The notes beneath the pieces are model-generated. The model saw nothing but the letters and a program-made list of their open reading frames with translations, was not told the origin of the DNA and searched no databases. A DNA stretch of 64,000 bases from Sebastes aleutianus. Taxonomy: Eukaryota; Chordata; Actinopteri; Perciformes; Sebastidae. Below, one piece after another: positions 37,501 to 48,324 of this stretch (the stretch's first letter is position 1; each line of letters opens with the position of its first letter). A program made the position numbers and the translations under genes. The DNA is taken from assembly GCA_916700875.1 (NCBI GenBank), contig CAKAKS010000066.1, forward strand, positions 20,885,490-20,949,489, given 5' to 3'.

Positions 37501-40500
37501 CGTCACCTGCAAACAGGTAAATATACAGTAGTAGTAGTACACACACACACACTGAAATAAACCACTGCTTTGCATTTCATGTTCAGTGGTTGCATTTGCA
37601 TTTCACTCTCTACTCTCTACTCTCTACTCATTTTCAAACCTTGGACTTGACTTTTATGGAAGTTACTATTTCAATCAGGGGAGACTTCATTTAGAGTGAA
37701 CAATAATTTATAACATAGTGCACAATAAAATATGAATAGTGAAGAGTCTTTGGTGAGTTAGACCCCATCGTGACGTAGTATATGAAAGGGGGGTAGTGAT
37801 GTCGTGGTTAGTTCAGAATATTTCCCCCCAGAGTTTAGACACTGGTGGTGAAGGGGGTTGCTGAATATCTAATGATGGGATGTTGAGCAGGACTGGGCAC
37901 TGAATATGATGAAGACTGGAGGTGAATGGAGTGGATGAGGGTTGCATCGGTTCGTACTAGTACTCGACAACTGACAGCATCAGAGAGGAGAACAGTTTTA
38001 AATTTTGACAGCAACAATATGATTGGCTCAGGCAGATCGTCGCAGAATCTGGTTGGTTTAACTTAGAGTGAACGCCCGTAGTCAGCTGATAGTGTAGGAG
38101 CCAGAGAGAGAGAGATTTGGGAATGAATGAGTGTGTAAATTTCCATTATCGGGATAATCATGAATATTCTAGACCGCAATCATGGTAGAGAAGTGAAAAA
38201 TAGAGCCTGATTTATAAAAAGGGCTGAAAATGATGGCCCTATTTAAGATTGTTTGATTGTTTGTTTTTCACTAAATAAGATGTGTGTCCTATCTGTGATG
38301 CAATAAAAATATCTGTTTCTTAACTAAATGTAAGGTAAAGTCATTCCAGTATGTTTTAGTGCCATTTTAAGAGTTTTAAGCACATTTTGATGATTATCAG
38401 GATAATATTGTGAATCGCAATTATTTTGGCAAGGGCTGCCCCCTCTTAGTCGATTAGTCGACTAATCAGTTGAGATTTCTTTAGTCAATTAGTCGTATTT
38501 TATGCTTTTTTATGCTGAATGACTTATTTCCAAGAAACTTATGAGCACATCTCTGGTAAAAAGATTTAGAGTGGTGCTTTTGTGTGATTTTTCGTGGAGA
38601 AACTCAGTTTTACAGATCTGTTGATTAAATCAACTAATCGATTAGTCGACAAAATTGTATGAATGTTAGTCGACAAGAATCTCTTTGGTCGAGGACGGCC
38701 CTAATTCTGGCCAGGATAATCGTGACATGACATTTGCATATTGTCCCACTATAAATTATTAAATACATAATATACTATTACCTGTCAATGTCATACTTAC
38801 TTAAGTATTACCCTCTGGCACTGTCGTGTTTCAGTCTTCTTTGATATTCCATTTTATGACAGTTACAAAACATTTGTTTAGTTTTTGGGGAAATAATTTA
38901 AAGTATTCCAGTAACTGCGATGGCATACCTCACAACAAAAAAAAAACTCCACACATCAACCAACATACTGTATAATTCTCTTTATTTAGATCCGCACAGA
39001 GTTGGAACAACACATGAATTGCAACCTGAAGGAGTACAAAGAGTTCATCGACAATGAGATGCTGCTGATCCTGGGCCAGATGGACAAACCCACGCTCATC
39101 TTTGACCACGTCTACCTGGTGGGGCAACTGATACTGTCGCTTACAATCACCAAGATATCTGTTACATCTGTTCTTTCCTGTCAATAACCTTTTCCATCCC
39201 AGAGGAAAACTGCTTCCATGTGAAATGATTGTTTTTGGAGAAATAACAATCTTACAAAGATTAATTAATCAAATATACTCAATCTAAACAGTATTTTCCT
39301 TCATTTGTTTGTAGGGATCCGAATGGAATGCATCTAATTTGGAGGAGCTGCAAGAGTCAGGGTGATTTATTTTATATTATGACGGAGCTAAGATGACCAC
39401 ACAAAAAAAATATTTGTATTATGATTTGAGCAAGAAAGAATGTTGTTGAGTTAACGTTATCTTTCCTCCCCAGGGTGGCCTACATCCTCAACGTTACCAA
39501 GGAGATAGACAACTTCTTTCCAGGCACATTCAGTTATCACAACATACGTGTCTACGATGAAGACGCCACTGACCTGCTGGCTCACTGGAATGAGACGTTC
39601 AACTTCATTGTTAAAGCAAAGTGAGTCCTGAGTGGAACAGAGAACATGTTGCTCATGTATGTATCAGTTTATAAAGACATCTCATCCTCACTTGTTAAAA
39701 TCTCACATCACACATTTACTTGTTATTTGGGGGATCAGATTACTTTTCTACCTGTAGTCGCAAACAGAACGAGTGGCTCCAATATTTCCTAATGTTTCGC
39801 TAATCTTTAATTTAATGCATTTTATCAATATTTTATCAATATGCTGTAACTTTATTGATTAGACTTTGTTTTCAAGCTAATATCGGACATGTTTTAACTG
39901 TTTTTATTGAGCATGAAAGTTCATTCTTGACTTTGGAAGCAGTAGTTTCACAAATAAATCTTAACTCAACATCCACTTACGAACTTTATCACTAACAAAG
40001 ACCATGCCATTAGTACAGTAAAAAAAGTAGTGTGAGTGTCCGTCCTTCCGTCCGTTCGCGTGTTACACATTAGTTTCCGGAGCAGAACTCAAAAACTATT
40101 TAACTTAAGAACTTCAAATTTGGTATGATGGTTGACAGTGTGGTGTAGTTGTGCCTTTTCGGGGTAAGAAGTCCAGGGTGCCCAACATTTTTGAAATTTT
40201 TCCAAAAGGGCAAAACCTTTGGCCCTACTTTAGCAAGGGTCAAGCAGTGAGCGGGGGTATGTGAGCCATGCTCACTTTCGCCTTGTTTGGAATGGCTGGA
40301 GGATGCGGAAAAGATTGGGTAAGGGTCGAGTTTGGTGGGATGTTGGGGGTCGAGGAGAGGGATGAAGGGAGTGTGAACCGGGGGATAAACGGAAGCCCGA
40401 TGTTGGTCGGGGTCGTTTACGGTAGGATGGTGGGGGTCGAAGAGAGGGGTGAAAAGCTGTTGATCATGTGGGGATGAATGAGGCAGAACGGGGTCGTGGT

Positions 40501-43321
40501 GTGACTGGAGCATCTGAAGTGTGGGTACGCCTCGATCCTCGATGAGCGTCGTGTTTCATCATCCCTCCGTGTACGAATCCAGGACTTTCTTTTTGTGAGG
40601 TGACGGTGCCAACCGCTGATCCACCGTGCCGCCCTGCTGAGAGAGGAGAAGAACAGGGTTTGGGGGGGAGGGTTGTGAGAAATGAGACGAACGGGAGAGA
40701 AGAGGGTTAGACACAGCTATAGGTCTGCACACGTGATCGAGTTAGTGAGGCATAAATGGAGGAATTAACAAGACACAGGTTATTGAATTAGCGAGGGAGA
40801 GAAGCATGGTCTTGTTCCTGAACCTTAGTTATAATAACTTAATTTCTGGAGCTTTCAACCACATACTCCCCATGTACTGTCAAACCACTCGTTACCACGT
40901 GGTTGAAGCTCCTTACTTATATGTCAATTGATAACAAGTGAGTTATCTCCATAACAACTGAACAAGCTAAATCCGCTAAGGAAGTTAGTGAGATGCGGTT
41001 GAAATCTCTAGAAAAAGCTGTTTAGTGGACCTTGAGTGAAGATTTAATTTGTCAAACTACAGTTTTTTACGATTGTTATTTTGTAATTCTCCCCCATAGA
41101 AAGAACCACTCCAAGTGTCTAGTTCACTGCAAGATGGGTGTCAGTCGGTCTGCCTCCACCGTCATCGCTTACGCCATGAAGGATTTCGGCTGGTCGCTAG
41201 AGAAGGCTTACAACTTTGTCAAGCAAAAGAGGAGCATCACACGACCCAACGCCGGCTTCATGAGGCAGCTGGCCGAGTATGAGGGCATCTTGGATGCTAG
41301 GTACAGCCCGTGTGTGTGTGTACAGTGTTATTTTCTAGTTGTCTTCTCTCAGTGGACCAGTTTTTTGACGTGTGCTCTCCTTCTGTGTGTGTGTATTTCC
41401 AGTAAACAGCGTCACAACAAGCTGTGGCATCCAGACGCAGACTGTGAGATGGCGGAGGGGCAGCAGGGGTTGTCTCAGTGTTGTGGAGGGGAGGAGGGAG
41501 GCCACCTGACTCCAGAGCCAGGGATGTCTCCCTGCTGTGAGGAGGCGCTGTCTGATAAGGGGGCTGCGTGTCCCTCCCCGCGCAGGGCTGTTGCCCTGGA
41601 GATTGACCCCGCTTACAACAACTACTATTTCCGCCGGCTCTCGGACTCAGCGCTGGACAGCGAACCATCAACGCCTGTGCGTGGCCCTCCACTTGTCGGG
41701 ATGGAAAAGGTCTTCATAGAAATCGATGATGTGGAGCGGGACGCTCTGCTGGACGACGAGGCCTTTGACGGGCGCGAAGGCCTGCCGCTCCCCCACTTTG
41801 GGCCTAAAGCAGAGGGGACCGCTGCCCAGACGAGCTCTCGGGGCCCTGAGCCCCTGGAGGAGCTGCGTTTGAGGCTGGAGTTCAGCACAGTGGAGGAGGA
41901 GGATGAGGAGGAGGTGCAAAAGGAGGAGGCAGAGATGGAGGTGCTCATGCAGCCAGATGATGGAGGGGGTGGGGAAGTAGGCGGAGGAGAGGAAACGCAA
42001 GATGTGGAGGTAGAAGGGGATACTGAGGGAAACGGGATGGACCTGGCAACCCTGAATGAAAACTCCAACAATAACAACCATTTGAGCATGCCATGTAACC
42101 TCATTGTAAGTTTTACTTATATGATTAACCTACATGTTAGAATGAAAATGCTGTTATTAATTTCATGAATTACCAATTTCCTCGGACATTTATTTTTCTT
42201 TTCCTGTCTTTATTTAGGAAAAAGCTTCCTCGCTCCCTCCTCCAGTTGATGCATCTACACTGACCTGGAGGGATTCTAAGTCCAAGCTGAAAGAAGACTC
42301 TCCACCCCTGGTTTCTAAGCTTTGCCTTAACCCCAGTCCTCCTGAAGTCCCAAGTGCTTCATTCCCACTGTCCCATACCTCTTCTGAAGGCCTGGCGTCT
42401 TCAGTGGGACCGCTGCGCCCCTGTGGCCCTCTGTGTGACTGTGCCAACTGTGCTGCCTCCCCGCCCACAGCTCTACTCGACAGAGAGGAGCAGCAAGGAG
42501 ACTCACTGCACTTGCCGGAGCCGAAGGACGATGGTGATTTATTAGAAGTAAAGACTGAGAGTCAAAAAAGTGCGTCTGCAGCTGCCTCAGAGGCTCTCCC
42601 TGAGCTGATGAGTATAGATTTGGAGGAAGAGAAGCTTGACACGGCTTGCTACGTTGACCAACAACAGGAGACCCTGTTGCAGCTGCAGAGGTCCGGGTTG
42701 GTCCGCCGGCGTGCAGAGAGGCTAGAGAAACTTTCAGGTTTAACCCAGGAGAGCTTTCTCTCTCTGAAACCTTTGCATGCATGCCAAAGGTCCCAAAACA
42801 GCCCATTTCACACTGAGAAGGAAGAGGAGTCCTTCACTGGAGACCTCCCAAAATCTTCTACACCATGCCAAGTGCGGTTAGAGCCACTGGTGGTGCCACT
42901 GACCAATGAAGCCTTGTTGGGGGTGGTGGGGTCTGGGTTGTTCACACCCACCTCCTCGCCTCATGGCTCCACCCTGACACGCAGCTCCAGCAGCGACAGT
43001 CTGCGCAGCGTGAGGGGGAAACCCGGCCTCGTGCGTCAGAGGGCGCAGGAGATCGAGACCCGCATGCGTCTGGCGGGCCTGACCGTGCCCTCGAGGCTGA
43101 AGCGGTCCAACTCGCTGGCCAAGTTGGGCAGCCTCAACTTCTCCTCGGAGGACCTGTGCTCAGCCTGCTCCTCGGATGCAGGAACACTACTGCTCCTCTC
43201 GCTGTCCCCAGAGCCAGACCCCGGCCTGGAGTGGGACTCCCCCTCCACCTCTGCTCTGCCCCGGCCCTGCAAGGACCTGCACACTCCAGAGAGAGCGCTG
43301 CCAGGTGAGCCCAGAAGCTGA
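19549..43321 (+). CDS. ssh1: slingshot protein phosphatase 1, 15 coding exons
   Basis: Slingshot phosphatases dephosphorylate cofilin/ADF at Ser3 and act on F-actin. Exons: 19549-19629, 23797-23834, 31720-31820, 35044-35108, 35815-35936, 36497-36565, 36721-36786, 37086-37280, 37423-37516, 38990-39118, 39315-39361, 39474-39620, 41100-41300, 41403-42105, 42218-43321. They total 3162 nt, 1053 aa (human 1049), with every junction in frame. The N-terminus is MALVTLQRSPTPSAAS, followed by the slingshot N-terminal domain (LSESFFMVKGAALFLQQGSS to about residue 275). The DEK-C-like/phosphatase region follows, with the signature HCKMGVSRSAS and catalytic Cys at about residue 395. An acidic low-complexity tail has the conserved LTRSSSSDSLRSVRGKPG and LKRSNSLAKLG (about 980-990), corresponding to human 14-3-3 phosphosites. 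Introns 1-3 are long (4.2, 7.9 and 3.2 kb). The last exon has a good donor-like site just before the stop. Confidence 0.95.
19751..19930. repeat. foldback element with NRF1-type sites in ssh1 intron 1
   Basis: The left arm (19751-19817, tagtcaaggcctattgaagg ... acgcatgcgcagta) is the imperfect inverted copy of the right arm (about 19862-19930, cactgcgcatgcgcaatacc ... aggccttgactag). The loop is about 45 bases. The right arm contains TGCGCATGCGCA (19865-19876), a perfect palindromic NRF1 consensus, and the left arm has a one-base variant. The element lies only 120 bp after ssh1 exon 1. Confidence 0.75.
21846..22232. mobile_element. miniature DNA transposon with TA duplication
   Basis: The element (21848-22230) begins AAGGTCAAGTTTGTAGGATT and ends with the inverted form (aaatccaacaaagtggtcctt). 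TA lies at both borders. Its internal blocks 'tgggtcctcttcacagagtc' and 'tagcccagaacggacaaacc' match an abundant fish repeat. It has no coding capacity. Confidence 0.8.
25619..25660. repeat. 11-bp tandem repeat, four units
   Basis: Unit 'gcctcaagatt' is repeated almost perfectly four times (tgcctcaagattgcctcaag...). It is short and is seen directly in the sequence. Confidence 0.9.
26486..27112. mobile_element. hAT-like non-autonomous element
   Basis: It starts TAGGGGTGGGTGATATGGCC and ends with the inverted form (tatcgcccaaccctA). Subterminal 'acggtatac' and 'gtatataccgt' motifs are present near both ends. I could not confirm a target duplication. No open frame of transposase is visible. Confidence 0.7.
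27626..27923. mobile_element. miniature element, TAGTCGA family, copy 1
   Basis: It starts tagggctgtccccttttagtcg and ends tttggtcgaggacagcccc. It contains many 'tagtcgact' and 'gattagtcg' motifs. A second copy lies at 38433-38702. Confidence 0.75.
27993..28306. mobile_element. miniature hAT-like element (GGGCTGCAACTAACGATTA family)
   Basis: It starts agggctgcaactaacgatta and ends 'gattaatcgttgcagct', an inverted relation to the start. The interior 'ggtctataaaatgtcagaaa' is typical of a very common fish repeat. It is non-coding. Confidence 0.8.
29248..29504 (+). CDS. candidate alternative 5' exon of ssh1, or unrelated orphan exon
   Basis: An 85-codon open frame from ATG 29248 ends at a strong donor (gcat|gtgagt) in phase 2. 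That is the phase required by ssh1 exon 3 at 31720, so the fused reading would run ...NREINR-I-LSESFFMVKG. The C-terminal part (AQWFRNRMHLVVEPIQQVVM, then LPYFVENAVLNQREIN) looks like amphipathic helices and faintly like the start of a CARD fold, which is a weak impression only. Leu-rich residues at about 22-30 come from a pyrimidine tract, so the real exon might instead start at an acceptor near 29356. I do not recognise the protein. Confidence 0.3.
31821..35043 (+). other. ssh1 intron 3
   Basis: It is non-coding. Around 33300-33460 lies a decayed repeat with 'cgaataatatcggcatatcc' and 'gcctta..caaatatcc' motifs known from fish miniature elements. I see no other feature in the intron. Confidence 0.6.
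35666..35780 (+). repeat. LINE/retroelement 3' fragment immediately upstream of ssh1 exon 5
   Basis: It reads 'atccatccatccattatctg', 'taaccgcttatcccatacgg', 'ggagccgatcctagctgaca' and 'ggcggtgtacaccctggaca'. This is a very common fish repeat. It ends about 35 bases before the acceptor of ssh1 exon 5 (35815), so the branch-point region lies in or next to repeat DNA. Confidence 0.8.
37517..38989 (+). other. ssh1 intron 9
   Basis: It contains a short (CTCTA)n run near 37605-37630 and a miniature transposon at 38433-38702. The remainder is non-coding. Confidence 0.6.
38433..38702. mobile_element. miniature element, TAGTCGA family, copy 2
   Basis: It starts gggctgccccctcttagtcg and ends ctttggtcgaggacggccc. 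It is clearly similar along its length to the copy at 27626-27923, including 'cttatttccaagaaac' and 'tatgagcacatctct'. Confidence 0.75.
39621..41099 (+). other. ssh1 intron 12 with repeat-derived segment
   Basis: From about 40040 to 40640 the composition shifts to G-rich on the + strand ('gtgtgagtgtccgtccttcc', 'atgttgggggtcgaggagag', and 'gaggtgacggtgccaaccgc' followed by 'tgatccaccgtgccgcc'), resembling a fish repeat with tandem GGGTCGA-containing units. There is no coding signal. Confidence 0.55.
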
Positions 43322-44811
43322 CACATGAAGTGGAGGTTATATACGCTCCACCCATCCCCTCATCTGGGCGAGCCGGAGAGTTTAGTCAAAAGAAACTGAT
43401 GAAAACAAAAAAACAATGCCAACTGTTGTCATAAAAAGGAGTGTACACTCTCCTTTGCCACATTGTTTCTCAAACTGCTGTTCACAGTGATGAAAGTCAT
43501 ATTGCTGTATCTGACAAGTGTGTAAAGCCATCAGTTCACCTCTAACTTGGTTTGATTCATGGACAAACAAAGTGCCTTACCTATGAGACCAGTGGCACAG
43601 AGCTGTGTGTTGGGACTGCAGGATGAGACGGTACAAGGCGCTCTATAACCTTTAACTTCACAGCTGTTAGTATCGGATATGTACCAAATTATGGTATCCA
43701 TCGGCACTTAGATTATTTTTCCTGTCTGCTGGTACAAAGTGGTAGCCTACATTGATCAACTTCCCTCAACGGAGCTTGACAGAAAGCAAAGTGTTAATAA
43801 ATGTAGAATTGTTTACTGCACAGTTTATGTTTTAGATGCTAGAGGGTTGTAAAATTAATGGTTACCTCATGTTGCATTCATGGAGCTCTTTCTCAGATGA
43901 ACACCGGGCAAGAGTTTAATTTGCTGATGTCAAATTAAAGTGAGGAAATCCGTTTTGAGGTGTATGTTAATGCGTGACTATATGTGAGTGAGTGAATGGG
44001 ATAAAAGTGAAGAGAGAAGGTTGTGACTTTGTTTTGCCAGGGAGGCATGCTCACTGTTTTCAACAAACATTTCTGAGTTTGTTGTTCCTTTGCACTGCTT
44101 TTTTATTGAGTGAATACTGGTACACAAGCAAGCTATCTTCCAAAATAACATCAGAGTTATGTTATTGACCTCATCATTCCCTACAACGTTGTTGGGAGAG
44201 CAGAGTGAGGAGTCACGCTGCACAGCTTGAAATACAACACAAACGCCTAGTGTGACAGGAACTGAGGATTTTATGGCTGTCAAATCACATAATGTATGTG
44301 AGGCTAAAGTTATCTGAACACGAAACATGAAACATTTTACATCCAAAAACCTTCTTTACCTTAAATTAGCTCATCCTTGAAGGTTGCCAACATTTTAAAC
44401 TCATTTGTGCTTTTTTGAAATGTGAAAGACCAAAGTTCTTTGGCTGTCTCGACAAATTGGAAACACCATTGAAGCTGTACAAAATATGTGAACCATAATG
44501 TCAATCAACCGTGTGCGTATTTAAATGCTGTCACATCTTTTTGCACCTTTTTGGGAGAAATGAAAGAGACTCGGTGAAGTCATCGGGCTCATAGCTGTTA
44601 TAAGCTTTTATGCTCAAATCATCAGTGAGTTTCAAAGCTTTTGTGACACTGACTCGATCACAATAGGTTACTTCACAGTTTTGTAACCATTTTCTTTTTA
44701 TATTTAAGTATGCAGTAACTTTTGTACTGTACATTGCTGTAGTTTGAATGCATATTGCACTTTTTATGTTGGTCAAAATAATGTACTGTATGTGTTAATT
44801 ATGGAAATAAA
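43322..44811 (+). other. ssh1 3' UTR
   Basis: Sequence after the stop runs to an AATAAA at 44806-44811, the best polyadenylation signal downstream. It contains ATTTA-type and T-rich segments. No repeats were recognised, which fits a genuine UTR. Confidence 0.55.
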
Positions 44812-45029
44812 CATTTCTTTTACATAATATGCCATGGTGTTTTTTTATCATTCAAACTAATAGTATTGGTGATCTGAAATGATTGAAAGACGAACACATC
44901 AGAAGTGGGATTATATACTGTATCACCCTGAATGTTATGGATGCTGGGTTCACAGATTTTTGCAATTGCCAAGACACAAAAAATGGTACTTGTGGCACAA
45001 TTATTGTAACCACTAACTCATGTAGCCCA

Positions 45030-45190
45030 TCTATTAGGGGTATAAATCACAAGTTTCCCTCTACGATATTATATTGATTCTTTGGACAACAATACAATAT
45101 TTGCTGATATCACATAGTCTGCCACGATACGATTTCAATTCAATTCAATTCAGGGGCCTGCGATTGATATGAGACGATATCGTATGACTA
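45030..45190. repeat. decayed hAT-like repeat with 'cgatacgat' motifs, left of the pogo-like element
   Basis: It starts near 'taggggtataaatcacaag' and has 'gccacgatacgatttcaatt' and an (AATTC)n run. A second segment of the same general type with 'aggggtgtacgatatg' and 'gcgatacgatacgattcaa' lies at 46170-46275, on the other side of the pogo-like insertion. Confidence 0.55.
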
Positions 45191-45192
45191 TT

Positions 45193-46144
45193 TACAGTTT
45201 TTCTCAATTGTTTACACACAAATACTGGTACTTGACACACAATGACCACAACATGTAACTCATGCACCAACCCCCTGAACCAATTCTGCTAAACTACAAG
45301 CACAATTCCTGCTTTACACTCAAATTGCAGTTCTAAAACACACTTTTTTCAAAACACTACACACAATTCTCTGCATTTGGCACAATTTTCATGAAGAAAA
45401 TCTCGTTTTCACAAGGAACACACTGTCATTCAAAATTCTAAAGTCAATTGCCCTACTATGCACACTGACTCATCACATGGGCAAACACCTGTCACACAGT
45501 GTTACAATTAGCAATCAGAGCTTTAGCATAAAAGGGCAAACATTGCTTGTGATGTGGATGAGGTGCTGTGGCCAGACCGAAACAGAAGAGAGGATGCAGC
45601 ATAGTTTTTTTTTTCGTTTTTTTTCAGTAAATTCCTCTGTTGTTTTGTATGTAGACCACTGTATGTGCAACTTTGCGTTGGTTGGGATGTACATTGTGTA
45701 CATTGTTTTTGTGGGGAAAATAAAATATATTTGTTACCGTGTATTTGTGTGTTCTGAGTATAAAAACAATATTCTAAAATATTTTACAACACACTTATGT
45801 ATGTACTGTCTGTAGTAAGTGTAACACTGAACAAAAAAAAGGCCTAAGTCATTATGATGAATGGAGAAGAAGTGTTTTCCATTCATCATAGTGTTTTACA
45901 TTGAGCACATCAGTGTTCAACTGGTTCTTATAAATGTCTATTCATATGATGGTTTGTGTGTGTCATTTGAAAACAAAATACCATTTTGAGAAGAAATAAC
46001 ATTGTTTTGAATGTAAAGTTTAATTTTGCAGGAGAATTGAGGGGTTTTGCCCATTGTGTGTGTGTTTTTTGATTTGTGTGTAGAGTTCTGAGAGTATGAG
46101 GCATGCTTTCAGAAAATGTGTGTAAACAATCGAGAAAAACTGTA
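45193..46144. mobile_element. Tc1/mariner-superfamily (pogo/Tigger-like ends) non-autonomous element
   Basis: The element at 45195-46142 begins CAGTTTTTCTCAATTGTTTA and ends with the inverted copy taaacaatcgagaaaaactg. TA lies immediately outside both ends (45193-45194 and 46143-46144). CAG...CTG termini with TA duplication fit pogo-like Tc1/mariner elements. The interior is A/T-rich with repeated 'tgtgtgta' stretches and no intact transposase. A related fragment is seen around 46775-46920 ('gtgtgtagagttttgacaaa'). Confidence 0.8.
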
Positions 46145-46279
46145 ACACAGTCAGTTACAGTTATATCAACTAGGGGTGTACGATATGTATCAATTTTCAT
46201 GGTTCCAATACGATTCACGGACGATATGTGGCTCATCTCGAGCGATACGATACGATTCAATGATTTGAAATCGATACAG

Positions 46280-48200
46280 TAACTTCAGGAAACGCTGCTA
46301 GTTACCTGGGCGTTCGGTATTAGCCATCCCATAGCATCTCAGCATTGACCAAGGTATGCTAAGCCATAAGCACACTGTCTGTTTTATACGGTAATCTACA
46401 TTAGACACATCAAAACTAATAGCCAGTGTGTGCTGTTTTCTAAACACTGCCACTGAAATATCACACTCAATTATCAATCACCTACACCCAGAATGCACCT
46501 GTGAAAACACCTGTAACCAATTAGATCGCTTAGAAATCATAGCTTGAACACTAGAAATAGGATGCAGGTTTGCTTTTAGAGGACTGCAATATACTGTATT
46601 TTGTTTACAGTACAATACAGCAACGATGTTCATGTCATCCTCAGCTAAAAGTCATTCTGTCTGATACTGTTATGTGAGTATTGAGAATAAAATAATTTCT
46701 GTTCATAATCTATATTTACAACATGCTACAAATGAAAATGCCAAACACTAACACTAAAGAGCTATTTATTTGGTGTTTGTGTGTAAAGTCGTGATGCAAA
46801 ACTATAATTTTTAGAAGAGTTTATGTAGTTTTGAATGAAGTGTTTGCTTTTGCAAGAGATGTAAGATATTTAGTATTGTGTGTAAATGTTTTTTGTGTGT
46901 AGAGTTTTGACAAAGAGGGCCCTACTGTAGTTTCAGAAACTGTGTTTTAGCAATTGCAACAAAAAAAAAATATCCTTCCTGAATGGGAAAACTATCACAA
47001 GCATAACTAAATATCTGTGCGGTTACTCCACTTTGAGGGTATGTGTATCCTGACATTACATCATCGCCGTGCCCCCATCTGTATGCTTTGGCAGGAAAAC
47101 CGTTTTCTAACAGCCAGGTTATATAACATTTGGCTTCCCGTCACTGTTTGCATGACATCAGTGAATTTCTTAAGTTACACGCTCTTGTTCCTCCTGTCCT
47201 ATATGACATGCGTGTCTGTAAAATGAATGGTGGGCCCTGTGTACAGTATAGCATGCGGTGGGGCATTGAGGCGGCAAAGATGTTATTTCATGTTGTTTGT
47301 GTGTTACGCTGCTTATCAACCATTTCAGCTCCTGTTTTTTTTAGCATAGACATGAAACCTGATATTTCCAGAAATGTGAAACTATAATATGTCTGGCTAC
47401 TGTAAACTTGTAAAACATTTAAATGGCAGAGTTACTTCATTAAATTCATCATTAGTTTGCCAAGAAGCCTGTTTTTAATTAGTGATGATCTTTAATTAGA
47501 GACAGATTTTCTTTCGTCTAGACATGCTTGAGTTCAACCTGTAACACTTTTCAAACACCAGAACTTGAGGACAGTCTGTCAACACAGCAGCCTTCAGTCC
47601 ACGGTCTCCGGGTGTGGGCCGGCAACCTCTTCCCCTTCTTCTTGTGCTGCTGAATTCTTGGCTGACGTACCTCCACTTTTGTTTTATTATCTCAGGACGT
47701 ATCCTGTTTTGGACGTTACCATAGAGACCAATGGAAACAAAATAATAAGGTCTGAGCTATTTTTCAGATAATTTCCTTCCCTCCTGGATGTGCCCAGGTT
47801 GGCTACAATTACTCACCATTTATCCCAGACACAAGCATCCTTTTACCATCTCCTACTTATCTTAACTAGGTTCCTGGAGTGAAGCAGTGTGAACTGTGTA
47901 GGCCATGACGCAGGCATGCAAACAGTGTTGTGTGACGGACACAGAATCCTAATAGTCACTCTTTGTGAGAGTTTTATTCCCCTGTCGTCCACTTGGATAC
48001 GAGGTGAAAAGGTTACCACTTCTGTATCTAAAAACTTAACTCAGGATCAAAACACATTCTGAATCCATACAAGCAAAACAAAGAGTTGTAAATATTAATG
48101 TTAACTTCTTCAAGGTTTCTCAAGGCAGCAGAAAGTAAAAGCTACAAGTCTGAGTTCCTCCTGATTGTATTAGTCAAATGTGATGTGACATCACATGGAT
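46280..48200. other. intergenic spacer after ssh1
   Basis: It is AT-rich, with fragments similar to the element at 45195-46142 around 46400-46920. No gene was recognised. Confidence 0.55.
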
Positions 48201-48202
48201 GT

Positions 48203-48324
48203 AATATAAGGCTCCCATTGCTTGTCCATTGGAGGGAGGACTGAACATTACCAAAGAACCAACAAAGAGCACTCTGTCGGTCCTGAGAGAGAGCGAACAA
48301 CTCTACGGCTACAACGTCTAACCG
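48203..48324 (+). promoter_or_regulatory. candidate promoter and non-coding first exon
   Basis: A TATA-like 'atataag' (48204-48210) is followed about 30 bases later by a purine-rich segment that ends in a strong donor (aaccg|gtaagt, GT at 48325). The next good acceptor in the same direction is ttctccacag at 49921, which opens the large coding exon. A near-palindromic 'gatgtgacatcacat' precedes the TATA box. This arrangement is inferred; no transcript is available. Confidence 0.4.

Noticed and set aside
41625..42104. 159-aa Ser-rich antisense frame within ssh1 exon 14
   Set aside because: It is a mirror of the acidic, Glu-rich ssh1 coding sequence; the + strand frame matches the slingshot family and is spliced correctly.
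45477..45815. 112-aa + strand open frame
   Set aside because: It lies wholly inside the CAG...CTG transposon and shows no transposase motif.
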